A stretch of DNA of 64,000 nt from JAEDHM01 sp964368645 (GTDB taxonomy: Bacteria; Bacillota; Clostridia; Christensenellales; CAG-1252): contig CAYJBY010000003.1 of assembly GCA_964368645.1 (NCBI GenBank), positions 1 to 64,000 of the forward strand, written 5' to 3'. The notes under the pieces are model-generated. The model saw nothing but the letters and a program-made list of their open reading frames with translations, ran no database searches and was not told the DNA's origin. This document shows, in pieces, positions 34,057 through 42,895 of this stretch. Positions within the stretch are counted from its first letter, which is position 1. Each line of letters begins with the position of its first letter. Position numbers and translations under genes: made by a program.

Positions 34057-34863
34057 TTAAATGTCGATACCGCTCTTTTTGACGTTGTTGGCAGGAGAAT
34101 AAGTGCCTGCCACTACGGATTCAAAATTCGCCTCGCCGTTAAGCACCTTAATGCGGTTGACGGAATCTAAAAACGCCTTGGTGGTAAACGCGTTGTAATC
34201 GTCCTTTTCGTAAGCTACCTTGTACCACATAACGAAATCCTTTTCGATTTTGTCAATTCTTATAAGCGGATTACTGCAATCGCCGTTATCGCTCTTGGGG
34301 CATTTGGCAACGGGGATACCCTTGCTGGTATTGAAAACCTGCATAGGTGAACCGCACTTCGCACAGAAAATCTTACCTCTGAACAGCGGCTTGGCTTCCT
34401 CGTAGGATAAGGGCGTAGGCGCAGGCACGGAGGCAGTTGTTATCACTATGGGCGCAGGAGTCGGCTTGGGGGCAGGCGCAGGTTGGGATACGGCGTTGCT
34501 TGTAAGCGTAGCCTTGCGTTCCTGTTCTTTTTTAACCATTTTTTCCAGCTTTTCCTGTGTGCGTTTCTCTTTTTTGCCGCTGGGCTCGCCGTTGGCGGCG
34601 ATATTCTTAACGTAACGCTCCAAAAGGGAAAGCAAATCGTAGGTGTTGTCGGTCATTACCCTTACGTTACGGGCTATGTTGAGCAGTATCCGCATTATTA
34701 TGAAGAGAACCGCACAACCGATAGAGCCTAACGTATAATAATTGACGCTAAGTTGGGCTTGGTTTTTGTTAGTAAACGCCAAAACCAATAAAGCTATTGC
34801 TCCGCCTAAAATGACGAAAGACAATATGTTAAATACTACATTCAGTCCGTCTTTTCCGTGCAT
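34057..34863 (-). CDS. Membrane protein with coiled coil, proline-rich linker and zinc ribbon
   Basis: The 268-residue product has two N-terminal transmembrane helices, a lysine/glutamate-rich coiled coil (about residues 90-125), a linker rich in A-P-K-P-T-P, and a C-terminal segment with CAKCG, then a C and C pair about 20 and 28 residues later, like the small zinc ribbons of topoisomerase I tails. I recognise no named family. The ATG at 34863 is preceded by GGAGG. It has its own perfect promoter. Confidence 0.75.
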   Translation of the reverse strand: MHGKDGLNVVFNILSFVILGGAIALLVLAFTNKNQAQLSVNYYTLGSIGCAVLFIIMRILLNIARNVRVMTDNTYDLLSLLERYVKNIAANGEPSGKKEKRTQEKLEKMVKKEQERKATLTSNAVSQPAPAPKPTPAPIVITTASVPAPTPLSYEEAKPLFRGKIFCAKCGSPMQVFNTSKGIPVAKCPKSDNGDCSNPLIRIDKIEKDFVMWYKVAYEKDDYNAFTTKAFLDSVNRIKVLNGEANFESVVAGTYSPANNVKKSGIDI

Positions 34864-34890
34864 AACGACCTCCAAAGGTACATTAGAATA

Positions 34891-34919
34891 ATTATATAAT
34901 AATAGTGCTCCGTTGTCAA
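34891..34919 (-). promoter_or_regulatory. Consensus promoter of the zinc-ribbon membrane protein gene
   Basis: Minus strand TTGACA (34919-34914), 17 bases, TATAAT (34896-34891), both perfect, 28 bases before the start codon. Confidence 0.85.
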
Positions 34920-35063
34920 TAGCCTTGAAAAATCAACAGACTATAAATAAAAAATGATTGTCGTTCAAAAAAATCGATTAGTCCAGCCCTAGCCTTCCGC
35001 CCTAAAGCCGCCGCCTGTACTTCAGCAAAATTCTCTATTCGCTTAACGGCTTAACTTACTTAT

Positions 35064-35945
35064 TTAACCGTTGATTAACCCACTGACCGCTTGCTTTAGA
35101 TAAACTGCCGTTTCGCTGACTAACAGGGAATACTCGTCGCCGTCCTTTACCGCAAGTTCCGCCGCCGCGCCTGCCAGATAAGCCGCACCGAAGCCCGACT
35201 CCGTTAAGGATAAGCCCCTTGCCGCAAGCCCTACCGCCGCACCGCCTAAAAGGTCGCCGCTTCCGCCCTTAGCCATTGCAGGAGTCCCCCTCCTGTTGAG
35301 GTAAATATTCCTGCCGTCCGTCACTACGCTTTCGCTATCCTTAAGCAGTACCGCAACGCCGTAACGGTTAGCGAATTGAACGGCGATTGCCGTCTTATTC
35401 TTCTTTATCGTTTCGACGCTTTCACCGCATAAACGGCTCATCTCCCCAAGATGTGGGGTAATAAGGATTTCCGCGGATTTATCCGACAAAATCTCTTTTT
35501 CACCGCTTAGTAAATTAAGTGCGTCGGCGTCAAGAATCAAGGGCGCGGTCTGCTCCGTAACCAAATACTCAATCAGTCTGCGCGTATTACCTTCGGTGGT
35601 TAAGCCGCAACCGCAAAGCACCGCCGTTGCACCTCTTAACGCCTGCTCTATATTTTCCTTTTGGAAATCTATTGCCCCGTCCTTACTGTTCAAGGGGAAA
35701 AGCGTACAATCCGTTACTCTCGCCTGCAACGCCGCCAAAAGCTCAGTCGGTACTGCAACGCGGACTATCCCCGTGCCTACCCTTAACGCACCTGCGCCCA
35801 AGCTCGCTAAGTAAGGTGCGCCTACGTAACGCGCACTGCCGCCTATTATAACCGCCGTACCGTAACTGCCCTTGTTGGTGTCCGCCTTTCTTTTGGGGAA
35901 AAGCGTTCTTACCATTTCGGCAGTAATTACACGCTCCTTTTCCAT
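35064..35945 (-). CDS. nnrD: ADP/ATP-dependent (S)-NAD(P)H-hydrate dehydratase
   Basis: The 293-residue protein is the YjeF C-terminal ribokinase-like domain, which repairs hydrated NAD(P)H. It has LITPHLGEMSRL, the nucleotide phrase LLKDSESVV and AKGGSGDLLGGAAVGLAARG, the GSGD catalytic motif. The N-terminal epimerase domain found fused in many bacteria is absent. The ATG at 35945 shares one base with the P1 peptidase stop, so translation is coupled. Confidence 0.92.
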   Translation of the reverse strand: MEKERVITAEMVRTLFPKRKADTNKGSYGTAVIIGGSARYVGAPYLASLGAGALRVGTGIVRVAVPTELLAALQARVTDCTLFPLNSKDGAIDFQKENIEQALRGATAVLCGCGLTTEGNTRRLIEYLVTEQTAPLILDADALNLLSGEKEILSDKSAEILITPHLGEMSRLCGESVETIKKNKTAIAVQFANRYGVAVLLKDSESVVTDGRNIYLNRRGTPAMAKGGSGDLLGGAAVGLAARGLSLTESGFGAAYLAGAAAELAVKDGDEYSLLVSETAVYLKQAVSGLING

Positions 35946-36829
35946 CAATCCGAAACCCCGCTTTCTATCGCTTCGGTCATCAGCTTAACCGCCGAGGACT
36001 GCAATGCCAGCATATTCGCCTCAACCTCGCCCGACGCCATTACGAAAACCGTGTCGCCGTCCAAAACGGAGTGCACAGGACGTATGCACCGAGCATAAGC
36101 GTCGTGCACCGTGTCCGCAAGTCTGTTGCACTGGGCTTTCGTCAGCTTGGCGTTGGTGATTATACAGCCGAGAGTGGTATTTGATACGCCGCCTATTCCC
36201 TCTACGGCATAGCCTACTGCGTTCTCCATATCTATCGGCTTTCCGCTGACAGTTGCGCCCTTAAGGAAGACCTTACTGTCCGCCTTATATACGTTACCGA
36301 AGGCATTGACTGCCACCACCGCGCACATTTCCACCGAGCCTATCGTTAAGGTAGCTACGCCTAAACCGCTTTTCGCCGCGCTTAACATTCCGCTGATTTT
36401 ACCCACCGTTGCGCCGCAGCCTGCGCCTATACTGCCGCTCTCCTCGATTATGGGGTGCGCCGCTTCGCAGGCACTTTCGCCCATATCAACAGAGGGATAG
36501 CCAAAGGTTTTGTATTCCAAATCGTACAGTGACGCACCGCACACTATGGGGATTTTGTACGCGCCTGCGTTGTAACCGAAGTTGCGTTTTCTCAAAAAGG
36601 TCATTACGCCGTCTGCCGCGCCTAAGCCGTACGCACTGCCGCCCGATAAAACCACGGCGTTGATTTTGTCCACAGTGCAGGTGGAATCAAGCAAAGCGGT
36701 TTCGCGGCTTGCAGGAGCGCAACCCCTGACGCTTACGCCGCCAACCGCGCCCTTAGGTGCCAAAATAACCGTAACACCCGTTGCCACACCGTCGTCCTGT
36801 GCGTGTCCTATTCTGAAAGAATTAAGCAT
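35945..36829 (-). CDS. P1-family (DmpA/S58) aminopeptidase
   Basis: The 294-residue product matches the P1 family of self-processing N-terminal-nucleophile aminopeptidases: VLSGGSAYGLGAADGV, GAGCGATVGK, and GVSNTTLGCIITNAKLTKAQ, where cleavage before the serine or threonine would create the active nucleophile. It should release N-terminal amino acids, or act on beta- or D-peptides. The ATG at 36829 is preceded by GGAGG; the open frame continues upstream but the extension is unlike the family. Confidence 0.88.
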   Translation of the reverse strand: MLNSFRIGHAQDDGVATGVTVILAPKGAVGGVSVRGCAPASRETALLDSTCTVDKINAVVLSGGSAYGLGAADGVMTFLRKRNFGYNAGAYKIPIVCGASLYDLEYKTFGYPSVDMGESACEAAHPIIEESGSIGAGCGATVGKISGMLSAAKSGLGVATLTIGSVEMCAVVAVNAFGNVYKADSKVFLKGATVSGKPIDMENAVGYAVEGIGGVSNTTLGCIITNAKLTKAQCNRLADTVHDAYARCIRPVHSVLDGDTVFVMASGEVEANMLALQSSAVKLMTEAIESGVSD

Positions 36830-36913
36830 AAAAAACCTCCATTTGCGAAAAAACCGCGCTTCTTGCGGCAATAATACCGCTCCTTGTCAATAACGCCCCA
36901 TTTTGTTTTCCCT

Positions 36914-36949
36914 ATAAAAAACGGCGCAAAAACATAATCGTTGCGCCGT
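36914..36949 (-). terminator. Terminator after the tyrS-yigZ pair
   Basis: Minus strand ACGGCGCAA, 11-base loop, TTGCGCCGT, then TTTTT. It separates tyrS-yigZ from the P1 peptidase-nnrD pair. Confidence 0.85.
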
Positions 36950-36961
36950 AAGTTAATCCCT

Positions 36962-37591
36962 TTAACGTCGTGAATACGGATAATACTCCTTACGCACAAC
37001 CTCCGTAACCACCGCACCTGCGGTAGCGTCCAACAGCTTCGCAAACAGCTCCGCCGCCGACTCTTCCTCAACTGCCGCGGTAACGGTAATCCCGTTATCG
37101 TAGTTTACGTCTATAGTCGCCGCATTAGCGGATATCAGCGATTGAAGCTTACCCCCTGCGCCGTATCCTACGCTCGCCTTGAATATCACCGAATAGCGCA
37201 TATCCGCCAGAGTCGCCCCGTCTAATACGGTGCCGCCGCTTCCGCCGTATGCCGCCGTCAAGCCGCCGGTACCCAGTTTGATACCGCCGAAGTAACGCAC
37301 CACCGCCAAAACGGTCTTCTTCAAACCGCGCTTTTTCAGCGTTTCCAATATGGGCTGTCCGGCTGTGCCTCCCGGCTCGCCGTCGTCCGAAAACTTCTGT
37401 TCGTTGCCCGCCTCGTCCGAAATAAAGGCGTAGCAGACGTGAGTTGCGTCGCTGAACTCCTTGCGGAGCGCGGCAACGAAAGCCAAACCGCTCTCGTAAT
37501 CGTTAATCGGTGCGGTGACAGCAATAAACCTGCTGTGCCTGATAACGGTTTCCGCCCGATATTCAGCTACGGGAGTCAGGTAGGATATCAT
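36962..37591 (-). CDS. YigZ/IMPACT family protein (UPF0029)
   Basis: The 209-residue protein has the IMPACT N-terminal domain (SRFIAVTAPI, THVCYAF, SDDGEPGGTAGQPIL, VVRYFGGIKLGTGGL) and a DUF1949 C-terminal domain. The eukaryotic relative affects Gcn2 translation control; the bacterial role is poorly known. It overlaps the tyrS stop by 4 bases. Confidence 0.92.
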   Translation of the reverse strand: MISYLTPVAEYRAETVIRHSRFIAVTAPINDYESGLAFVAALRKEFSDATHVCYAFISDEAGNEQKFSDDGEPGGTAGQPILETLKKRGLKKTVLAVVRYFGGIKLGTGGLTAAYGGSGGTVLDGATLADMRYSVIFKASVGYGAGGKLQSLISANAATIDVNYDNGITVTAAVEEESAAELFAKLLDATAGAVVTEVVRKEYYPYSRR

Positions 37592-38799
37592 TCTACCGTA
37601 ATCTTAACGTGTACCTTTTTGCCCTTGTGGAGAACAAAACCGTTAGCTAATTTTTCCGCGTCAACCTCGGCGTCGAAGGCGGTAATCTTAACATCGTCAA
37701 CGGCTATGCCGCCGCCTATTATCAAACGCTTAGCCTCGCCCTTACTGGGAGCAAGTCCTGCCGCTACCAGAATATCGGCAACCTTAACGGTACCCTGCGC
37801 TATCGTGGCTGAGGGCATATTGTCCGCATCGCCCGAAAAAGCGGCTTTCGCCTTGTTGCGTGCGTCGATTGCGTCTTCCTCGCTGTGTACAATCTTCGTA
37901 ACCTCAAAGGCAAGTCTTTCCTTGGCGGCGTTGATACGCTCGTCCTTGTATGCAACCAGCTCCGCTATCTCGTCTAACGGCATAAAGGTCAGGAGCTTAA
38001 GACATTTTTCCACGTCGGCGTCGTCGATGTTGCGCCAATACTGATAAAAATCGTAGGGAGAGGTTTTCTCACGGTCAAGCCAAACCGCACCGGACTGGGT
38101 TTTGCCCATCTTACGTCCGTCCGAGGTGGTTAGAAGCTGGAAGGTCATAGCGTACGCAGGAGTGCCGCACTTAACCCTTATCAGGTTAGCTCCGCCCAAC
38201 ATATTGCTCCACTGGTCGTCACCGCCGCACTGGAGCTTGCAGCCGTACTTCTGATTAAGCACCAGAAAATCGTAACCCTGCATCAGCATATAGTTAAACT
38301 CAAGGAAGGATAAGCCCTTCTCCAAACGCTGTTTGAAGCACTCTGCGCTAAGCATACGATTGACGGAGAAATGCACGCCTATATCCCTTAAAAAGTCGAT
38401 ATAGTTAAGGTTGAGAAGCCAGTCGGCGTTGTTGACCATAACAGCCGCGTTATCGCCCTCAAAGGAGAAGAACTTGGTCATCTGCTTCTTGAAACACTCA
38501 CAGTTGTGATTAATTGTTTCCTTAGTCATCATAGAACGCATATCACTGCGGCCTGAGGGATCGCCCACCATAGCCGTGCCGCCGCCCACCAAAACGATAG
38601 GGCGATGACCTGCCTTCTGCATATGAGCCATAGCCATCATAGCCAAATAATGTCCTACGTGAAGGCTGTCCGCAGTGGGATCAAAGCCTATATAAAAACT
38701 GACGCTTTCCGAGCCTAACATCTTGTATAAGTCTTCCTCGAAAACCGTCTGCTTAATAAAACCTCTTGCCTTAAGTGTGTCAAAAACATTCTCTGCCAT
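37588..38799 (-). CDS. tyrS: Tyrosyl-tRNA synthetase
   Basis: The 403-residue class I synthetase has HVGH (HIGH motif) in FDPTADSLHVGHYLA, GDPSGRSDMR, and KMGKTQSG (KMSKS position), with a C-terminal S4 RNA-binding domain (ADILVAAGLAPSKGEAKRLI). It charges tRNA-Tyr. No T-box is visible in the short leader. ACGGAG precedes the ATG, and its promoter faces that of maf across a perfect palindrome. Confidence 0.97.
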   Translation of the reverse strand: MAENVFDTLKARGFIKQTVFEEDLYKMLGSESVSFYIGFDPTADSLHVGHYLAMMAMAHMQKAGHRPIVLVGGGTAMVGDPSGRSDMRSMMTKETINHNCECFKKQMTKFFSFEGDNAAVMVNNADWLLNLNYIDFLRDIGVHFSVNRMLSAECFKQRLEKGLSFLEFNYMLMQGYDFLVLNQKYGCKLQCGGDDQWSNMLGGANLIRVKCGTPAYAMTFQLLTTSDGRKMGKTQSGAVWLDREKTSPYDFYQYWRNIDDADVEKCLKLLTFMPLDEIAELVAYKDERINAAKERLAFEVTKIVHSEEDAIDARNKAKAAFSGDADNMPSATIAQGTVKVADILVAAGLAPSKGEAKRLIIGGGIAVDDVKITAFDAEVDAEKLANGFVLHKGKKVHVKITVE

Positions 38800-38828
38800 A
38801 TAAAAACTCCGTAAAAAATTATGAAAAT

Positions 38829-38857
38829 ATCATAACACAAGAGCCGTCCTTTAGCAA
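38829..38857 (-). promoter_or_regulatory. Promoter of tyrS
   Basis: Minus strand TTGCTA (38857-38852), 17 bases, TATGAT (38834-38829). The -35 box overlaps the palindrome at 38856 by two bases. Confidence 0.7.
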
Positions 38858-38875
38858 GTGTTTTGCAAAACACTT
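38856..38875. promoter_or_regulatory. 20-bp perfect palindrome between divergent tyrS and maf promoters
   Basis: AAGTGTTTTGCAAAACACTT is identical to its reverse complement. It fills exactly the space between the two -35 boxes and overlaps each by two bases, the position expected of an operator that controls both promoters. Confidence 0.6.
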
Positions 38876-38902
38876 TACAAATAAAGAATGTTAGTATATA
38901 AT
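38874..38902 (+). promoter_or_regulatory. Promoter of maf, leaderless layout
   Basis: TTTACA (38874-38879), 17 bases, TATAAT (38897-38902). The ATG of maf follows after six bases, so transcription should start at or next to the start codon. Confidence 0.8.
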
Positions 38903-38908
38903 TCCTGT

Positions 38909-39469
38909 ATGATAAATCATAAATGGAAAGTTGTACTGCTTAGCGCGTCACCGCGGCGTTTTGAGTTGCTGGGCGAATTATTGGACGGCTTTGAGGTCAA
39001 AAATCAGAACGCAGACGAAGCCTGCGCCCTCGTTAAGCCCTCTGCACGCGTTATGGATATTGCCGTCAAAAAATCCGTTCTTACACCGACTGACAACCAG
39101 TTGATTATAACCTGCGATACCCTTGTTTTTAGGCGCGGCGTTTACTACGGCAAGCCGAAAGACCGCGAAGACGCTTTCCGTATGCTCAAGGATTTATCAG
39201 GCAAAACTCATTACGTTTACAGCGGTGTTTGCCTTAGGAGCGCGGAGTTTCGCCGTGTGTTCTACGACAAGTCGGCGGTCACGTTCAAAAACCTGTCCGA
39301 CGAGGATATTTACCGTTATATAGACGAGTTCGCGCCCTACGATAAGGCAGGCGCATACGGGATTCAGGACGGCGTGGCTGTCAAGAACTACAGCGGAAGT
39401 TATTCCAACATTATGGGCTTGCCCCTCGAAAAACTAAAGGCAGAGCTGACTGCTCTGTGCGGAGAGTGA
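38909..39469 (+). CDS. maf: Maf family nucleotide pyrophosphatase
   Basis: The 186-residue product has LLSASPRRFELL, the phosphate-binding start, ADEACALVK, TCDTLVF and a C-terminal DKAGAYGIQDGVA. Maf proteins hydrolyse dTTP, UTP or modified nucleotides and affect septum formation. The ATG at 38909 is used: an earlier in-frame ATG at 38888 lies inside the promoter. The following actin-like gene begins 4 bases after the stop. Confidence 0.93.
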   Translation: MINHKWKVVLLSASPRRFELLGELLDGFEVKNQNADEACALVKPSARVMDIAVKKSVLTPTDNQLIITCDTLVFRRGVYYGKPKDREDAFRMLKDLSGKTHYVYSGVCLRSAEFRRVFYDKSAVTFKNLSDEDIYRYIDEFAPYDKAGAYGIQDGVAVKNYSGSYSNIMGLPLEKLKAELTALCGE

Positions 39470-39473
39470 TTAT

Positions 39474-40475
39474 ATGCTAAAATTGGATTTGATAGTGGAT
39501 ATTGGCAGCAGCTATACCACGATTTACGAAAAGAACAAGGGTATCGTACTTAAGGAGCCCTCTCTTATCGCCGTTCGCAAGGTACGCAACAAGCTGAAAA
39601 CCGTTTCTGTCGGCAAGGACGCCGCAAGGCTCGCCGCATCTCTTGAGATCCCCAAGGACGTGCTGATAATCTATCCCTTTTCCGCCGCCGTCGCAGTCAA
39701 TCCCGAAGCCGCAGTGCTGATGGTAAAAGGCTTTTTGGAAACTGTTGCGTCAGGTCGTTTGATTAGACCGTCTTTTAATATTATCGCCACCGTATCCTGC
39801 GGTTTGTCCATTCTGGACAGAAAAAACTACGAGAAGATTTTTTCCGAACTTGGAATCAAGGACGTTACTCTTGTTGAATCCCCTATTGCCGTTGCTAACC
39901 TTTTGGAAGCTCCCGTCAATACCGTTGCCGTTATCGGCTCGCACCTAACGGAGCTGGCGGTTGTGGGCGCGGACGGGATTATTACGGGCTGTACCGTGGA
40001 TATTTGCGGCACCAAGCTGGACGAGGCGGTGGTGAAATACGTGGAAGCTACCTACCGAACCGCCATTACCTACGAGAAAGCCGAATATCTCCGCCGTGAG
40101 CTTGGCAGTCTTGCGGACAGACAGCAGAACACGCTGGAAACCGTGGGGAAAAGCTCCGTTGACGATTCAAAAAAGCGTATCGACGTTACCTCGGAGGATA
40201 TTCGTATCGCCGTCACGCCCGTTTTTAACAAGCTGGTAGAGGTTATCAAAAGCGTTATGTCGCTGGTACCGCCGGGAGTCAATGCCGCAAACGGCGGCGT
40301 AACCGTTGCGGGCGGAATTGCCGCAACTCACGGCTTAGGCGATTTCTTACACAAAAAACTCAATCTCCCCGTCACCGTACTGCCCGATCCCAACAGCGTT
40401 GCCATCGGCGGCGCGAAGTTTTTCGGACAGAAAGCTAAGCTTTTCCGTATGCTCGGAATCAACTCGGAGGATTAA
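39474..40475 (+). CDS. MreB-like actin-family protein
   Basis: The 333-residue protein shows the actin-type ATPase elements in order: VDIGSSYTTIY (phosphate 1), AVIGSHLTELAVV (phosphate 2), KAEYLRREL (connecting region) and TVAGGIAATHGLGDFL (adenosine). It resembles MreB, the cytoskeletal protein that guides sidewall synthesis, and maf commonly sits beside mreBCD. It is somewhat diverged (SSY where MreB has TAN) and no mreC or mreD follows, so it may be a paralogue. Confidence 0.85.
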   Translation: MLKLDLIVDIGSSYTTIYEKNKGIVLKEPSLIAVRKVRNKLKTVSVGKDAARLAASLEIPKDVLIIYPFSAAVAVNPEAAVLMVKGFLETVASGRLIRPSFNIIATVSCGLSILDRKNYEKIFSELGIKDVTLVESPIAVANLLEAPVNTVAVIGSHLTELAVVGADGIITGCTVDICGTKLDEAVVKYVEATYRTAITYEKAEYLRRELGSLADRQQNTLETVGKSSVDDSKKRIDVTSEDIRIAVTPVFNKLVEVIKSVMSLVPPGVNAANGGVTVAGGIAATHGLGDFLHKKLNLPVTVLPDPNSVAIGGAKFFGQKAKLFRMLGINSED

Positions 40476-40477
40476 TA

Positions 40478-41257
40478 ATGATTTTGGTTATGGACGTTGG
40501 TAACACCAACATAAAAATGGCTATTTGCAACAACGACAACATAATAGCCAGCTGGAGAGTTGCGGTGAAAAGCTACCGTACCGCCGACGAATTCGGAATG
40601 ATTTTCGGCGACCTTTTTAAGTCTAAGGGCTTTTCCTTCGGCGATATTGACGGCATTATTATGTCCTCGGTCGTCCCCTCTCTCAACTATACGATTTTCC
40701 ACGCCTGCCAGTATTATATGAACCGTGAACCGATTATGGTTTCCTCGGAGCTTAACACAGGCATTACCCTCAAGTATTCCAATCCCAAGGCGTTGGGTGC
40801 CGACCGTATCGCCAACGCGGTTGCCGCGTACTATATTTACGGCGGTCCCTGCATAGTGGTGGATTTAGGCACGGCAAGCACTTTCGGCGTTATCGATAAG
40901 AACGGCGTGTTTTTGGGCGGAGCTATTGCTCCCGGCATCAAAACCAGCGCGGACGCCCTTGCCAACGCCGCATCACAGCTTCCTCTCGTGGAACTTAAAA
41001 CTCCCGAAACGCTTATTTGCGACAGTACGATAAGCAATATTCAGGCTGGCGTTGTTCACGGCTTCAGAGGGCTGGTGAAAAACATAATCATCGGGCTTAA
41101 AAACGAGCTGAAAGACGATAACATCAAGGTTATCGCAACCGGCGGTTTGACCGAGCTGATGATAGATGAAAGTAATTTTGTGGATATTTACGACAGGGCC
41201 TTGACTCTTAAGGGCTTGGAACTGCTGTATAAACTAAATACCGGAGGTACTATATGA
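40478..41257 (+). CDS. coaX: Type III pantothenate kinase
   Basis: The 259-residue enzyme performs the first step of coenzyme A synthesis. It has VMDVGNTNIKMAI, GADRIANAVAA, VVDLGTASTFGVID and FLGGAIAPGI, all standard for CoaX. It starts two bases after the MreB-like stop and overlaps hom by 4 bases. Confidence 0.95.
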   Translation: MILVMDVGNTNIKMAICNNDNIIASWRVAVKSYRTADEFGMIFGDLFKSKGFSFGDIDGIIMSSVVPSLNYTIFHACQYYMNREPIMVSSELNTGITLKYSNPKALGADRIANAVAAYYIYGGPCIVVDLGTASTFGVIDKNGVFLGGAIAPGIKTSADALANAASQLPLVELKTPETLICDSTISNIQAGVVHGFRGLVKNIIIGLKNELKDDNIKVIATGGLTELMIDESNFVDIYDRALTLKGLELLYKLNTGGTI

Positions 41258-42519
41258 AAAAAGTCGGAGTTGCATTGCTAGGCTTAGGCGTCGTGGGAAG
41301 CGGCACCTATAAAATATTGCAAGCACAGCACGATACAATCAAAGAGCGTTACGGCGTGGATCTTGAGGTTATGCACGTTTTGGAAAAAGACGTTTCCAAA
41401 GCCGTGGCGTTGGGTATCGATCCCTCTATCGTCAGTTGCGATATCAACAACGTAATTAACGACAGCCGTATCAGCGTTGTCGCTGAGTTTTTCGGCGGCG
41501 TTGAACCTGCCAAAACCTTCCTGTTGAAGGCTCTGCAAGCAGGAAAAAGCATTGTCACAGCCAATAAGGAAATGTTTTCCAAGAGTTGGAGCGAGCTGGA
41601 AGAAGCCGGCGAGCTTAGCGGCGCAGGCTTGTACTTTGAGGCAAGCTGTGTGGGCGGCGTTCCCGTTATCAGAGCGTTGCAGGAAAGTATGCAGGGTAAC
41701 ACCGTACTTGCTCTTAAGGGTATCGTCAACGGCACTACCAACTACATACTGTCCAAGATGAGCGACGAGGGCGCGGAATATGCAAGCACACTTAAGGAAG
41801 CACAGCGTTTAGGCTATGCGGAGCTTAACCCCAGTGCAGACGTTGACGGCTTTGACAGCAGTTATAAGCTCTCTATCCTATCCACTCTTGCGTACGGCAA
41901 AAAGGTTCCCCTCAATATGGTTTACCGTGAGGGTATCGCAAATATCAGCAAGGACGATATCGACTTCGGCAAAAAGTTCGGTTATACAGTCAAGTTAATC
42001 GCAGGTAGTACCAATCAAAACGGCGTTGTGGAAGCGCACGTTTACCCTGCTTTTATCTCCGACTCACACCCCCTCGCCAACGTGAAAGGCAGTTTTAACG
42101 CGCTTTACGTGGTTGGCAACAACGTAGGCGACCTTATGTTCTACGGCAGAGGCGCAGGCGACCTGCCTACAGGCAGTGCTATTGTCAGCGATATAGTTTT
42201 CGCGGCGACTAGAGAAAAACATCTCCGCTACCCTTACGCAAAGGTCAGCTCCTTCGTGGACGAGGAGTTCAACTCCAACTTTAACGCGGCTCACTTCGTA
42301 AGAGTGGAAGCTGCCGCATCCGTCCAAGCGGCAATCGCACAGATTTTCGCGGACGCAGGGATTTCCCTTACCGCTATGTCGGCAAACTGCAACGATAACG
42401 GTTCCTTCCTGATTTTCGTTACCGCCGTCACGGACGAGAATTCAATTAAGACTGTTTTGAGCGCGATTAACGCAAAAGAGGGCGCGAAAGTGGTGTCCGA
42501 TATTCGTATCGAGGGCTGA
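41254..42519 (+). CDS. hom: Homoserine dehydrogenase
   Basis: The 421-residue enzyme reduces aspartate semialdehyde to homoserine for threonine and methionine. It has the nucleotide loop LGLGVVGSGTYKIL, KGIVNGTTNYIL, and AELNPSADVDGFDSSYKLSIL with catalytic acidic and lysine residues, plus a C-terminal ACT domain (ISLTAMSANCNDNGSFLIFV) for feedback control. Its ATG overlaps the coaX stop; GGAGG lies upstream. Confidence 0.96.
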   Translation: MKKVGVALLGLGVVGSGTYKILQAQHDTIKERYGVDLEVMHVLEKDVSKAVALGIDPSIVSCDINNVINDSRISVVAEFFGGVEPAKTFLLKALQAGKSIVTANKEMFSKSWSELEEAGELSGAGLYFEASCVGGVPVIRALQESMQGNTVLALKGIVNGTTNYILSKMSDEGAEYASTLKEAQRLGYAELNPSADVDGFDSSYKLSILSTLAYGKKVPLNMVYREGIANISKDDIDFGKKFGYTVKLIAGSTNQNGVVEAHVYPAFISDSHPLANVKGSFNALYVVGNNVGDLMFYGRGAGDLPTGSAIVSDIVFAATREKHLRYPYAKVSSFVDEEFNSNFNAAHFVRVEAAASVQAAIAQIFADAGISLTAMSANCNDNGSFLIFVTAVTDENSIKTVLSAINAKEGAKVVSDIRIEG

Positions 42520-42596
42520 AAAACGGTAATCGGCACGGCTAAAAGTCGAAAATAGGCTATTAGCTCTGCTTTTAATTACAAACTTATACAAAAAGA

Positions 42597-42623
42597 AAAG
42601 CGCGTTGATAACGCGCTTTTTTC
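42597..42623 (+). terminator. Terminator of the maf-mreB-coaX-hom run
   Basis: AAAAGCGCGTT-GAT-AACGCGCTTTT followed by TT: an 11-bp stem 78 bases after hom. Confidence 0.9.
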
Positions 42624-42660
42624 GTCCGCTTCGCGGAAAATTGAATTTTAGGATTGTTTG

Positions 42661-42895
42661 TTACCGCATAAATGCGAGATTGTTCGTTACGCATAGATGC
42701 GAGATTGATTATTATCGCATAAATGCGAGATTGTTCGTTACCGCATAGATGCGAGATTGTTTATTACCGCATAAATGCGAGATTCTTTGTTACCGCATAA
42801 ATGCGAGATTCTTTGTTACCGCATAAATGCGAGATTCTTTGTTACCGCATAAATGCGAGATTCTTCGTCGCAACAGGGTTGCTCCTCAGAATGAC
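42661..42895. repeat. Tandem array of a palindromic 26-bp unit, eight copies (dispersed repeat, copy B)
   Basis: Eight units of 25-26 bases begin at 42661, 42687, 42712, 42738, 42764, 42790, 42816 and 42842. Each contains CGCAT-A(A/G)-ATGCG-AGATT. Units 5-7 are identical. The last unit runs into TTCTTCGTCGCAACAGGG and then GCTCCTCAGAATGACA, as in copy A. There are no unique spacers, so it is not CRISPR. Confidence 0.9.

Noticed and set aside
42661..42867. CRISPR array
   Set aside because: Units are directly adjacent with no unique spacers, lengths are 25-26 bases throughout, and no cas genes are present.
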